From Poecilobothrus nobilitatus (Eukaryota; Arthropoda; Insecta; Diptera; Dolichopodidae), in NCBI GenBank assembly GCA_947095535.1, contig OX352772.1:170586613-170650612 (forward strand): a DNA stretch of 64,000 bases. The letters run 5' to 3'. Position 1 is the first letter of the stretch. Each line of letters begins with the position of its first letter. The notes beneath the pieces are model-generated. The model was not told where the DNA came from. It searched no databases and saw nothing but the letters and a program-made list of their open reading frames with translations. The translations under genes and the position numbers were made by a program. Positions 1 to 11,367 of this stretch are shown here, piece after piece.

Positions 1-375
1 GTTTATCTTATCAACGACCCTGGTGTAACTTCAATGCTCACTCAACTCAGCAAGCGTCGCACAGTAGGGTCACTGTCCTGGTTTCATATATATCTCGTAG
101 AAATTAACACCAGTCCCAAAAAACTAAAACAGTTAATGGCCTCACTCAAAGTTTACCAACGAAAAACAAGGAGTGTAACAAAAGCTCACTCCTACACATC
201 CTACATACATTCTTACATTCCATTACATGTGTTTCTAAAGTTGGCAATTCAAATGAGTACGATTTACTTAAGTTTAAGAACAACATTAAAATCTTTCTAC
301 AAAATATCCCTTCAAACCACGAGGAACGTGAGCAACCACATGCAGTTCCTCTTGATGAATTTCGAGTTTTCCACG
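1..375 (+). pseudogene. LINE-A ORF2 C-terminal fragment
   Basis: The + strand encodes the last part of a LINE reverse transcriptase protein. It holds the segment after the thumb (LINDPGVTSML, then SKRRTVGSL) that also ends the minus-strand LINE-A at 2258, and a late 'LxKFKxNI..FL' type tail near 270-310. Similar C-termini occur in CR1/Jockey-group LINEs. It is cut by the window start; the fuller copy is at 42670-43990. Frameshifts are present and no upstream catalytic domain is included. The following stretch to 624 is AT-rich and I see no gene in it. Confidence 0.75.
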
Positions 376-624
376 AACCCTCGTAAAAAAAACAAATATT
401 TTTGGAACCAATTAAAATATCAAGTTATAAAAAATGTACATAGCAATTTCTGTAATATTGTTTCTATTAAACTTCCTAATATAATCTTTGATGAAAAACC
501 CCTTATTTAAATTTCCTATTATATATCGAAAAAAGTAGTACTTCGATTGTTTTACAACTCCTGAAAACCGTTTTAGTTGATAACTTTAGCGTGCTTACTA
601 TTAGATGATATTAATATCAATTTA
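376..624. other. AT-rich spacer, nothing recognised
   Basis: This stretch probably contains the 3' untranslated part of LINE-A. It includes the phrase around 345-395 that resembles the minisatellite end at 9283-9320. I see no coding, RNA or structural feature. The equivalent in copy 2 is 43991-44262. Confidence 0.5.
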
Positions 625-779
625 TTTAACAATAGCTTTTGCAAATCTTATCTTCTTCATTTCCTTATTTTATTGAATTATAATATTCAGCATAGCCCTG
701 TCAAGATACCGGCTACTATATCATTTTGTGATCATGTGTGTTGCAATGATTTATCTATTACAACATAGCTAGCAATGCA
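625..779. repeat. Repeat Z, left half, interrupted by X
   Basis: This matches 4719-4875 in direct orientation. Here the match stops at the T run of X and resumes at 1945, so Z is split by an insertion of about 1165 bp. The uninterrupted site is at 4719-5045. I do not recognise what Z is. The copy-2 equivalent is 44263-44417. Confidence 0.8.
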
Positions 780-1295
780 TTTTTTTTTTTTCCTAAGGTA
801 GGTGGGAGTCTTCCAAAGACACCAAGAATGTCCCACTTGGTAGTGTCAGATTCTAACTGATTAAACCCACCTCCCCTATAATGGGATGAAACCCCACCCC
901 ATATAATGGAATGAAACCCTTACCTGCGAACGCAGCATATTGGCTAGGGAGTAGGGATATTAAAGGATATGAAATGGATACGGAAACATTGAATTGGGAG
1001 TGGCACTGTAAGAAAACAATGAATCCGCCTATTATTATTACTATTTTGCTAACAGTGACTAAAGCCGTCACAACAGTTACAATATGTAGTAGTAGTATAT
1101 AGTAACTAGATGAGGTAATTATTGAAGGCAACCCCCACTGTCACTGTAGCGGTTACTATTATTGGTATTAGTATTCTTATTAATATTATTATTATTTTAC
1201 TACAGAGTCAGCTTCATCAGTGGATTACAACGTGCAGCAGTATATAACACCTTACTTGAATGATGTAACCAAAGGCAGCTCCACTGTAGTAGCTA

Positions 1296-1566
1296 TTATT
1301 ATCATTACTATTATTATTATTATTATAATTATTGTTATTATTACTATTACTTTTATTATTATTATTATTATTACTATTATTATTTTTATGTTATCATTGT
1401 TATTATTTTACTACAGAGTCAGCGCCATCAGTGGATTACAACGTGCAGTAGTATATAACACCTGACTTGCATGATATAACCAAAGATGGCTAAACTGTAG
1501 CAGCTATTATTATTATTACTATTATTATTATTATTATTATAATTATTGTTATTATTACTATTACTT

Positions 1567-1597
<31 letters not shown>

Positions 1598-1630
1598 TAT
1601 TATTATTATTATTATTATTGTTATTATTTT
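1296..1630. repeat. (ATT)n microsatellites inside X
   Basis: Interrupted ATT tracts lie at about 1296-1398 and 1500-1630, with a shorter one at 1723-1815. They separate the X modules. Apparent poly-Ile reading frames here are only translated microsatellite. Copy 2 has a longer, purer tract at 44918-45008. Confidence 0.9.
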
Positions 1631-1870
1631 ACTACAGTGTCTGCGCTATCCGTGTAGTACAACGTGCAGCAGTATATAACACCTTACTTGCATGATATAA
1701 CCAAAGATAGCCCCACTGTGGCAGCTAATATTATTATTACTATTATTATAATTAATGTTATTATTACTATTACTATTATTATTATTAATATTATTAATGT
1801 TATTATTACTACTATTAATTATACGATATACATTACTACGATATAAAAGTACTCCATATTTTGTTTTTTA

Positions 1871-1943
1871 TGACCTGGCCGGGGTTTGAACGCACGACCC
1901 TTCGATTAAAAGGTTGGCGACTTAACCACTGTGCTATGAGTCA
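1871..1943 (-). other. tRNA-like head of X (not a functional tRNA)
   Basis: The 73-nt minus-strand sequence has an A-box-like TAGCACAGTGG and a B-box-like GTTCAAACC at tRNA spacing. The acceptor ends pair only partly and the T stem is weak, so a functional tRNA is unlikely. Copy 2 (45542-45614) has the more canonical TGGCACAGTGG. Copy 1 has acquired TTTT within the anticodon region, a potential Pol III stop that copy 2 lacks. Confidence 0.6.
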
Positions 1944-1944
1944 G

Positions 1945-2257
1945 ATAAATGTGAAATAAGTTCTTATAATATCGTTATAAGTCTTCGTTTTTGGGGACGT
2001 GATGTATGTGCGTTGTCTTCCACTGAGTGGGACACCTACCCGAAAAAAAGTGAAATGGTGGATATTTCGCCATGGTTTCGCAATAGTTGAAAAAGTATTT
2101 TTAAGAACTGTACTTTTTTTGATCTATTTTTTTATTTTTTATTTATTTCAATCTACTGGAAAATTTTCCTTACAGATAATGCTTATATAAAAGTTAAATA
2201 TATAATAATTTTTATATATATAATAAAACAGAACAATCTTAAGAAAAAAATTAATTT
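1945..2257. repeat. Repeat Z, right half, plus LINE-B 3' tail
   Basis: This matches 4876-5160. Positions 1945 to about 2112 continue Z. From about 2113 to 2257 it is the A-rich 3' terminal segment of LINE-B on the minus strand, cut at 2257 where LINE-A begins. A short reading frame from 1999 lies in this repeat and has no family resemblance. The copy-2 equivalent is 45616-45929. Confidence 0.7.
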
Positions 2258-4718
2258 AGCATTGAAGTAACACTGGGGTCGTTGATCAAACGAATAGCTC
2301 TGTTTTGCACATTATCTAAATAACCCAGTGCTGTTTGAGACCCTGCAGCCTAAATGTGTGCATTATACTCCATTTTGTGACTAATGTACATTTTATAGAT
2401 ATTCACAAGATCAGATGCGGAAAAGTAAGTTTTGCAGCGATACAAAAAAACCCAAACATTTAGCTGCATACTAAGCTACACTAAAAATGTGGTTTGACCA
2501 AGTCAATTTTTGGTTTAACTCGATGTCCAGCATGTTTAAATCCCTTGAATGCTGCAAGACTTCTCCCTGAAATAGTAGGTTAGGAACAGTAGTGGCAATT
2601 TTCCGCGAGGTCAGACAGCATTGTGTTTTTTTGGTATTGAACTCAACTCTGTTGACTTCACCCCATTTTTGAATTTTTGTTAAATCGTTATTTAGCTCAC
2701 TCAAATCTCATAGGAAACTACAAGGGTGCTGCCGTCTGCGAAACTATGGATCGGATTGGAGGTTAATGAGAGTACGTCATTGATAAATATTAAGAAGATA
2801 GTTGGGAATAACACTGGTCCCTTGCGGACATCAGCATTTATATTGAATTTGTGAGATGAATATCCATCGACCAGCACACGAATCGGGCGACTCGAAAGAA
2901 AATCTCCAATCCATTTTAGAGAGACTCTACCTAGATCTAAAGCTTTACATTTTGCCAATAGAGCAGCGTTGCAAACTCAATCGGAAGCCTTAGAAATATC
3001 AAGAGCCACAACATCAGACTCACCAGAATGATGAAGGTTGATGCTTAGCTTCTCACAAAGGTAAGTCATGAGATCACCGGTTGAACGACCGGCTCTGAAC
3101 CCGTATTGACGATCATGAAGCAAACTTTTGTGGTACAGGTATTTCAGAAGGTTTTGGTTCACTATTTTCTCTATTACCTTGGAGATCACCGAAGTTATAG
3201 CAATAGGGCGGTATTTGGAGGGATCGCTTTTATTACCTTTTTTGGGAATGTGCAACCTTCCATTGGGTAGGATGAATACCCGAAGTAAAGGAGAGGTAGG
3301 AAAGATTGCGCAGAGGTTTTGAAATAGTGGAGTAGGTATTTTTAAGCACCTTGGTGGTTTTACCATCTGGACCGGCTGACTTATTTGTATCAAGATTTTT
3401 TTAAATTTTCATCATCACCCTCATCCTAGAGTAAATTTTACCGAAGGAGCAGTCAGCTTATGAAACAGAGGGTGATACCTGAGCTGACTGTGACAGTGGC
3501 GAATTGAAAGCGAATTGCTTGCCAAATAAGTTCGCTTTCTCTTTTGAATCTGATACGGTTCTGTTATTATTATCACTAAGTGGTGGAAAGGAAGAGCCTC
3601 TAACGCCTTCCTTTAGACTTTTGCCAAATGACCAAAAAGATTTGCTATTCTTTGGCATTTGTATGATTTTACGTTTCAACTTTTGGTTGAACAAGAATTT
3701 TTGCTTTTTGATAACTCTCTTACATTTGTTTGTCACCACTATATATTTGGCCCTGCGAGCCTCCGACCTATTGTTTTGGAACTGTTTAAAAGCCTCCTCT
3801 TTTCTAGAAACGGTTTCTTTGCAAATACGATTAAACCAAGATTTGGGACTCCTCGGAATGATTCGTTAAACAGAATGACGAATAAAAGGCTCTAAAAAAG
3901 TTGTTAAGGCCCTCCCAGTCAGCATGGCCAAACTAAGTTTTTGGGAGGGGACCTCTGGTTGGAAATTGGGCTTACCCGGAAACTTGTGTTAACCCACCCA
4001 ACTGAAATCACATTACTTTCAGGGTGTGTGGTGAGAAACAGATCCTAGAGGTGACCTTCATGATCAGCACGGTCCGGGATCCTAGTGGGATTTTGGACAA
4101 GTTGACAAAGGTGGAACAGTGTGGAGATTATATCAACTTGTTTCCTAATTGAGTTTTGACTCGGGGAGATGTTGCTAGAAAAATGAAGCCAGTCCCTGTT
4201 ATGAATGTTGAAATATCCAGCCAGAACAAATTCAGTTTCTGGAGATGCGTCCAAAATTTCATTGATCTTGTTCGATAGATTTTCAATTTCCATAGCAGTT
4301 TCTTGTTCATTTGAGTTGGATGATCTGTATAGGAAACAGAAATGTATGACATGCTTTTCAACGAGAATTTTGACCCAAATGTAATGAAAGGTTGGGCTAG
4401 AACATTTATATTTTGGAAGTGTGTCATTTTTTATATAGACAGCGATATCTCTTTTGGGTACGAAGTGTGAAATAAGTGAGTACCCGGTAACATTAAAGTT
4501 ATCATTGTGGTTACTGACTTGTGTTTCACATAGGGCTAAGATTGCTGGTTTATTTGAACTAAGATGGCAATCGACGGCATGAAAATTAGTTTACAATCCG
4601 CGTATGTTACAGAAACTAACATTAAAATTGGTAATTTTGATGGAAAGAAAGAAAAGTTAAAATAATAAATAATAATATTAAAAATAAAATGTTAATACTT
4701 TACATTAATACTTTTTCA
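2258..4718 (-). pseudogene. LINE-A ORF2 remnant: APE endonuclease, linker, reverse transcriptase
   Basis: On the minus strand, 5' to 3', domains appear as follows: endonuclease at about 4600-4040, with an N-H-R-D-W stretch and a later PDRADHEGHL; linker at 3900-3450; RT fingers and palm at 3393-2700 (KYRPIAITS, GFRAGRSTGD, LDISKASD); thumb at 2704-2280. The protein is broken into several frames. The metal-binding G-D-F-N of the endonuclease reads GYFN, and the RT catalytic box reads FADG rather than FADD, so this copy is inactive. A stop replaces the residue after motif A. The motif set fits the CR1/Jockey group. The 3' end is lost at 2258. Near 4690 about 270 bp of A+T-rich 5' sequence kept by copy 2 is missing. 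Confidence 0.85.
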
Positions 4719-5045
4719 ATTTAACAATAGCTCTTGCAAATCTTATCTTCTTTATTTCCTTATTTCATTGAATTATAATATTCAGCATAGCCCTGTCAAG
4801 ATACCAGCTACTATAGCAATTTTTGATCATGTGTTTTGCAATGATTTATCTATTAGTACATAGCTAGCATTGAATGTAATATAAGTTCTCATAATATCGT
4901 TATAAGTCCTAGTTTTTGGAGATGGGGTGTATGTATGTTGTCTTCCACTGGGTGGGACACCTACCCGAAAAAAGAGTGAAATGGTGGATATTTCAAAATG
5001 GTTTCGCAATAGTTGAAAAAGTATTTTTAAGAACTGTACTTTTTT
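4719..5045. repeat. Repeat Z, uninterrupted copy (empty site for X)
   Basis: This is homologous to 625-779 plus 1945-2112, with continuous sequence across the point where X is inserted there (about 4875). It directly follows the LINE-A 5' end and is followed by the LINE-B A-rich terminus. The copy-2 equivalent is 48681-49002. No gene is recognised. Confidence 0.75.
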
Positions 5046-6310
5046 TTATCTATTTTTTATTTTTCTTTATTTATTTCAATATACTTAAAAATTGGCCTTA
5101 AAAATTAAGCTTATAATATAAAAGTTAAATATATCATAATTTTTCTATAATAAAACAGAACAATCTTAAGAATAAAATTCATTAACAAGAATCAGAAAGT
5201 AATTTAAAATGAAAATGAAAATAAAATTTCACAGGTATAGTTTAATGCAACCAATAATATTTTGATAAATTTGAAGTACAGTTTCGCGGTTAAAACATTA
5301 ATCAAACTGAAAAATGATGTTTAGATAGGAGAATTGCATGGTATCAAAAAATGCTTTGATTTTGGTATGCTCCTAAAAACATATCTGCTGAAATTGAAAT
5401 CAACGGCAGAAAAATTATCATTAAATAAATGCTGAGAATTTGCTATTGGTTCAAAGAGACCATAGTTAGTTCTATGACTTTGAGAACACCAAAATCTTAA
5501 GCTTGCAAACCGGAATACATTACGAATATGTATCCTATTAAAAAGGCCAAGAATAGAAAGACAGTTAATTGTTGCAGTTAAGACATCATAGAAGAATATA
5601 ACAGAAGAAATATTCCGGCTGCTCTAAAGAGTAAATAACTTAATGAGTTGACATTTAAATAGATAACCAGAAATCTGAGGTTGCCAGTCGAACGTTTGCT
5701 GTCTCCGCGAAACTCCTCATATGACATTTAAATTAGACAAGCTGACTTTTCTGGATCCAAGTTCTTAAGGGTTTTTAGAATTGTACTATTCCAAAAACAA
5801 AATTTATCAAAGAAACAGTCAACAACGGGGAGAATACATGGTCTCTGTATTGACAGGGGTCGTGATGAGGTGGAGATGAAACATGTACCAAATATCACTC
5901 TCCTACACCAGTTTCCGATCGCTGTATCTATCACTCTTGTATGTTTAAAAAGGTTCTCTCTTTTTAAATATTGTATTTGCACAAATGCGATTAAAACAGG
6001 ATTTGAGTGACCTTTTAATATAGACAAGTATGTAGGCTTGCGTCCCTAAGAGAATTATTTCACTAATCACAAAGTCAATACTTCTGTGGCTAAAGCACAG
6101 ACACCAATCAATAGTTTTAAAAAATTCTGTTTAACTTTGTCACTTAGTATAGAAATTCTATACTAGTTTTTTTGCTATAGGCTATTTTTTTGAGTAGTCT
6201 TAGTACTCTGGTATTATTGAATTTTCTCAGTATTACTGAGTACTCTGGTATCTCGAAGCTTGCATAATTCAAACAGTTAGCCGAACACCCAAGATGAAAC
6301 CTCACTGAGA
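5046..6310 (-). pseudogene. LINE-B 3' remnant
   Basis: Read on the minus strand, 6030-5700 resembles a LINE endonuclease-RT linker (CFNRICANTIF, then NWCRRVIFG). Positions 5640-5380 resemble a LINE C-terminus (NCLSILGLFNRI, RTNYG, VDFNFSRYVF), and 5160-5046 is an A-rich 3' end. The catalytic RT is missing between these parts, so the copy is internally deleted. A longer divergent relative lies at 31336-32540, and 49003-50219 is the duplicate. The family is only tentatively CR1-like, because diagnostic RT motifs are absent. Positions 6061-6310 are shared with the third copy but have no recognisable protein. Confidence 0.6.
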
Positions 6311-6936
6311 AAATTCAAATTTCAGAAACGTAGAAGATGCTCTTGGGATAAATCTGACACCCTTGTAAACAATTTCAAGTTTCTATCTTTATTAATTTCG
6401 AAGATATGCTTATTAGTCCTTGGGAGGCGTGTGTCAGGTACCCGAATTGCCACTCCAATTCATCAAATCCATATCAGGGACTTAACGAAAACATGCCAGA
6501 ACACCCTTGTACTAAAAATAAAGGTTCTATCTTTGTTGGTTGTGGAGATATACTCTTTTGCTCTGGGGCTCTTTCGGCAGCTTCCAAGATCCGAACCCAT
6601 GAACCAAATCCTCCCAAATTTCAGAAACATAAATAAAACACGAAAAAACACCACTGTACCAAATTTAAAGATTCTATTTTTGTTGGGCTTGGAGATAATC
6701 TCGTTTGCTCTGGGGCTCGTTCGGAAGCCTCTAAGATTCGAACCCTTGAACCAAATCCTCTCAAATTTGAGAGACTTAAATCAAACATGAAAGAACACCA
6801 TTCTGCCAAACTTAAAAGTTATATCTTTGTTGGTTTTGGAGATAATCTCATTTGCTCTGGGGCTCGTTCAGAAGCTTTCAAAATCCAAACCCATTGCCCA
6901 AACCCTCTTAAATTTCAGAGACGTAAATCAAACATA
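6311..6936 (-). mobile_element. HINE fragment, 3' block plus satellite monomers
   Basis: This is the reverse complement of the HINE 3' block (compare 31040-31190), followed by about three 147-bp monomers with the phrase GTTCGGAAGC near 6720. It lacks the terminal stem-loop and the 5' block. It abuts X at 6937. Open frames on both strands are satellite artefacts. Confidence 0.8.
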
Positions 6937-7573
6937 AATCATCATAATAATAATAACAACAATAATAATCTTAATAATAATGATAATAATAATAATAAAA
7001 TAATAATAATAATAAAATAATAGTAATAGTAATAGTAATAATAACAATAATTATAATAATTATAATAATAATAGATGCTACAGTGGAACTATTTTTGGTT
7101 ATATTATGCAAGTAAGGTGTTATATACTGCTGCATGTTGTAATCCACTGATGTCGCTGACCCTGTAGTAAAATAATAATAATAACAAGAATACTATAATA
7201 CCAATAATAATAGCCGCTACAGTGATAGTGGTGGTTGCCTTCAATATTTACCTCATGTAGTACGGTGTTATATACTAATACATGTTGTAACTGTTGTATC
7301 GGCTATGATCACTGTTAGCAAAATATTAATAATAATAATAGCCGGCTTCATTGTTTCCCTACAGTCCACTCCCAATTCAATGTTTCCGTGTCGATTTCCT
7401 ATCCTTTCCTATCCCTGCTCCGTAGCCAATATTCTATATTCGCAAATAAGGGTTTCAACCCATTATATTGGCTAAAGGTGGAGGTGGGTTTAGTCAGTAA
7501 GAATCTGACACTACCAAGCGGGAAATTCTTGGTGTCTTTGGAAGATTCCCACTTCCCTTAGGAAAAAAAAATG
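6937..7573 (+). mobile_element. Element X, 5'-truncated copy
   Basis: This is in inverted orientation relative to 780-1944. It begins inside a (TAA)n tract, contains two modules (about 7073-7170 and 7200-7325), the conserved terminal block (7486-7565) and an A tail. The tRNA-like head is absent. The A tail abuts the LINE-C 5' region, as it does at 21063/21064, so this junction was inherited and not made twice. The copy-2 equivalent is 50813-51452. Confidence 0.7.
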
Positions 7574-8179
7574 TAGTAAAAATGCAACGTTGATCCTAAT
7601 TTATACATACATAATTATTATAATGTTTACATTGGTTGTTAGTAATAATTATAACTGTGTTTTAAGTGAATGAAACACGTGCATTGGATTCATTATTAAT
7701 AAATAGTAAATAGTTTTGCTAAGTGAAGTAAAAAAGTGTTTTTAAGATGTGAAAAAAAAATTTTTTGTGTATTTCTAATAAAAATAATGGCTTGTTTAAG
7801 AGTTTTTTTCCTTTTTAAGAATTTTTTAAAGGAAAACAACAACCAAGTGAATTACCCTTTTCAAAAGATGAAAACAAAATTTACAAAAAAAAAGTATTTA
7901 TAAAAACAATATAACTTATATTTGCTATAAAAATAATTGTAATGCAAAAGTGATTTTTTTTTTAAATGGAAATTGTGTAAGAAAACCGATGACTTCTTAT
8001 CAACATAACCATGAAAGTTATCGGAAAGATCTATATGATGAATTCATTGCTTTGAATTAAAGTAATGTTAAATGCAAAAACTCATCAGTATCTATTGGCA
8101 AGCCAAATACATTAAGTGAAATAAGATCAGCATTTATATCTGTATGCTCTGAATAAGGCCTTATTACATTTTCATTTAT

Positions 8180-8350
8180 GTATGCATAAAAATATATAGC
8201 AATGGTTTTTTATTTATTTTTAGAAATTAAAACTGTAATAGTTATTATTTTTAGGGTTTTAGTTCAATACAAAAAATTTGGGCATAAGTCCGTTTTTATT
8301 TGGGCGTAAGTTCGGGGAGCCGATTTTTTTTTATCTATTATTCCAGCGCT
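8180..8350 (+). other. LINE-C 5' region, conserved non-coding block
   Basis: Positions 7574-9400 have no credible reading frame but are well conserved as the reverse complement at 21063-19200. They contain a short phrase, GGGCATAAGT, repeated in variants around 8280-8310 and 19900-19985. This is probably an internal promoter or 5' UTR of LINE-C; no promoter motif is certain. Confidence 0.4.
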
Positions 8351-9219
8351 TTATGCAAGAAATGCAAGAAATAGTTACGACATTGAATTAATAATACAAT
8401 TACAGGAAAATAAAAAAAAAGAACAAAAAACCGAAAACAAAATAAGAATATAATAATAATAAAAAATAAAGTAAATTAAAACGCAAAGATTCATTTTTAA
8501 TAAATTAAGTTATAAAATAAATAATTTTGAGCAGATTACTTGAACAATCTACTAACAATACAAATCTTTTCAGCTGATGGCTAATGCTGTTTGAAATTTT
8601 GTAAATTTCTAAAATTTGTTATTATTAAGAGGTTAGTCCATTTGCTAGTTTTTTGCTATTTAAATAAAGATAAGACTTACATCGCCTTTTTGAATCGAAC
8701 GTGTTAACTTGAATTTAAAGTTTATTTTGATCAAATCGAAAACAAATTTGAGAAAAAGCATCTGAAAGTGAAAAAAAAGGATTAAAAAAATTACAAAAAA
8801 TAAATAAAAGAAAACAAACCTAAAGTTGTGATCAAGTATTCAAAGAAACAGAAACTTAAAGAACTTAAAAGTTTGAATTCAATCAATGAGCGTTTGAAAC
8901 ATAAACAAAAATTGAGTGGATTAAGAGCTTATTTCTGCAGTAAAAAATAGCGTTTTCCTCGTGCAAAAAGAGTTTCAATGAAAAAAATAAAATACAATAA
9001 AAATATTAATAAACATTGATAAATAAAAAGTTTTAAGTGTAAACTAAAAAAATTAAAACTTTGGGAAAAATTAAGAAAACATTCACAACAATTGAAGAAA
9101 GCAAGCTGTGAAATAAAAAAAAAACATAAACCAAAAAGCCAACAGCAAGGAAAAAAAAATTAAACAAGATAAAAACAAAACAATCATTAGTGCGTAAAAA
9201 AATTAAACTGAACAAAATT

Positions 9220-9299
9220 GGTGACTTTCCAGTTCCTCTTGGTGACTTTTGAATTCCTCTTGATGACTTTCGAATTCCTCTTGGTGACTTTCGAGTTTT
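9220..9299 (+). repeat. 21-bp minisatellite
   Basis: There are three full 21-bp units plus a partial one (GGTGACTTTCGAATTCCTCTT type). 21 bp is 7 codons, so the + strand reads as a heptapeptide repeat of the form IPLGDFR. Copy 2 (53089-53150) has only two full units plus the partial. The last partial unit runs into a phrase also found near 356-395 at the LINE-A 3' end. Confidence 0.85.
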
Positions 9300-9539
9300 C
9301 CACCAGCTCTCGTATAAAAAAAAAAAAAAACCCTAAACATAAGAAACAAAAAAAAAAAAAATAGAGCTCCTGACAAAAATTAAAACAAAAAAAAACAAAT
9401 AGTTCAACAAAACAAAAAAAGAAATCTTTTCATCAAACGAACAAAACAAACACAAGGGGCTTCAAAATAGCTGCTCCGAGCAGCAGCGAAAATTATTGCA
9501 AGTTCTTGACTTTGAGGACGAAAAAGATCGGATGCGAAA

Positions 9540-10516
9540 GCCTTATACATAAGAATATTCTTATACATAGTGACAATAATCATTTATTCTTATCCAAGTT
9601 GAAAATAAACAACTTGGTGAAAACAACACTGAAGAGTTACACAAATATCCAATAATAGCAAAATATATGAAGAGCTGAACGAATCGAAAGGAGTCTTCTC
9701 TGGAAACAAACCACATAAAAACAACATTAAACCAAAATTTACCTTCAAAGTAATTTTCGAACCGATGCATCCATTCAATAGATCCAAGCAAATAAAAATA
9801 GGCTATTATAATAAAAGAAAATCAAGCAGCAATAAGCCAGCAACAAGGTGCTAACAATGAAGAAAAGAAACTAATTCTCGAAATCATCCAAAAAATTAAA
9901 ACAGATTTTAAGGATACAAAAAAACAATAATAAACTTACTAAATAAAAAAATAATAATAAAAACAGAAATAACAACAAGAACAATAAAAATAACAAAGAA
10001 CAGGATGAAAACGCAAACAATAAAAATGAAACAGGAAAAATAAATATAAATAACAGCAACATCAACAATAAAAACGAAAATAACCCAAACAATGACACAA
10101 ACAAAAATAAAACAGAATGAGGAACAAAAAAACAACTCCAATAATAAAAAAAGAAGAAAATAATAATCTCACGAACAACAATAGCAATAGCAACAATCAA
10201 AACAACAACCACAACTTTAACTTATATCCCCTCTTGTTAGAATGACAAAACAATCACTAACAGAGGATTGCCAATACGTTTTATCAAGATTTAGAGATGA
10301 GAAAATTCTTCATAATGTAAGACTTTTTCTTGCTTATTTACATAACGATTCATATAATCGCGTTATAGAGGGTAAAACAAGAACTCATTTATCTGTTGTC
10401 ATCCACAATGAGGGCCTACTATCTAATTTCAAAGATTTGTATAATCTTTATCTTAGATACCCAAAGATATAGGCGTCATAACAAAAGAGGTTGAAGAGGA
10501 CCTTAAAGCTTATCGT
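9540..10516 (+). pseudogene. LINE-C ORF1 (gag-like) remnant, plus arm
   Basis: The frame has phrases matching the minus-arm ORF1: SDNNHLFLSKLKINNLVK, then ESKGVFSGNKPHKNN, then KFTFKV. An Asn/Lys-rich low-complexity stretch follows (9940-10120), then a 76-codon frame from 10242. I-type gag proteins bind element RNA. The zinc knuckles are deleted in this arm, and copy 1 also lacks the segment with IFAVNK that copy 2 keeps at 53391-53650. The Asn-rich part is an A-rich low-complexity tract and may not be protein-constrained. Confidence 0.55.
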
Positions 10517-11367
10517 AGGTAACAACAACCACAACTTGAAAACTTCTACGGAAACGAAATGGACGTAAGCGTGTCGCTTATGCGTCTTATGGGACCTAGA
10601 CCTTAGACCTTATGGGTCTTAGATTCACATGTCCGGATCGCACACAGATTTATCGCAAACTACATACAGAGTAGTGTGGAGTACAATGAGAATCCTAAAT
10701 GACAAAAACACATACCCATCCAGATATTCCAAGAAACAAATGAAGAAGTGGCAAGGAAAAAAAAAACAAAGCAAAAGTAAACCAAGTAAACAGACATCAT
10801 AGATTTAAAGAAGACTTGGAAGGTTGGAATGGATTTCAGAAAGTCGAACGTTGCCTAGCCCTTATTCTCCACCCCCTACCAAATATAGCGGCAACGAACC
10901 TTACAAAAACGATCAGATATGCAGCAAACTAAACCTCCTCTGCCATCTAAAAACATCATAGAAAACCGCAATGGTTTAACAGAAAAATAATAGAATTACA
11001 GAAAGAAGTTCGGGAAAGATGACACAGACTCAAACAAAATATGAGCCGAGAAAACCTAATAGAGTTTAAAAAACTCAATATTTTCCTTAAAGAGGAACAA
11101 AAAGATGCAAGAACGGCCTTTTGTGTGAGATTTGCCAACAACACAAAAACAATGCGGAGGGACACCAGAAAAATCGTTGGACAACACAAAAAATGGCAAA
11201 AAAAAATTATAAATTTAAATGGTAAACTCACGCAAAATAATGAAGAAATTATCGAAACACTCGCAAAGGAGTACGTAAGAGAAATAAAAAACGAGATTAA
11301 AAACCCAGAAATATATCAACAAGCTGTCCAACCAAGGAACCAAAGCAAATATAATAACAAAAAATAA

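Larger units (their letters stand above)
780..1944 (-). mobile_element. Element X: tRNA-like head, TAA-rich body, poly(A) tail
   Basis: Read on the minus strand, X starts with a 73-nt tRNA-like head (1871-1943). The body holds four related modules of about 100 bp (1037-1160, 1199-1300, 1410-1508, 1630-1727) separated by (TAA)n tracts, and it ends in a conserved block (790-865) followed by A10-12. The empty target is Z at about 4875, so this is a discrete insertion. The head and A tail suggest Pol III transcription and LINE-mediated mobility, as in SINEs. At about 1.2 kb it is much longer than ordinary SINEs, perhaps through expansion of the modules. I see no open reading frame beyond microsatellite translation and no convincing target duplication. 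Confidence 0.65.

Noticed and set aside
780..865. Terminal inverted repeats of a DNA transposon, because the conserved X block occurs inverted at 7486-7573
   Set aside because: The inverted block is the tail of a second X copy in opposite orientation, each ending in poly(A). No transposase or matching target duplication is seen.
1220..1465. Poly-isoleucine reading frames (also 44845-45153)
   Set aside because: Translation of (ATT)n microsatellite, with no coding evidence.
1871..1943. Functional tRNA gene
   Set aside because: A and B boxes are present, but acceptor and T-stem pairing is poor and the sequence heads a retroposon-like element.
9871..10212. Hydrophobic 113-codon minus-strand frame (also 53864-54205)
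   Set aside because: Reverse complement of the A-rich Asn/Lys stretch of LINE-C ORF1. Pure shadow.
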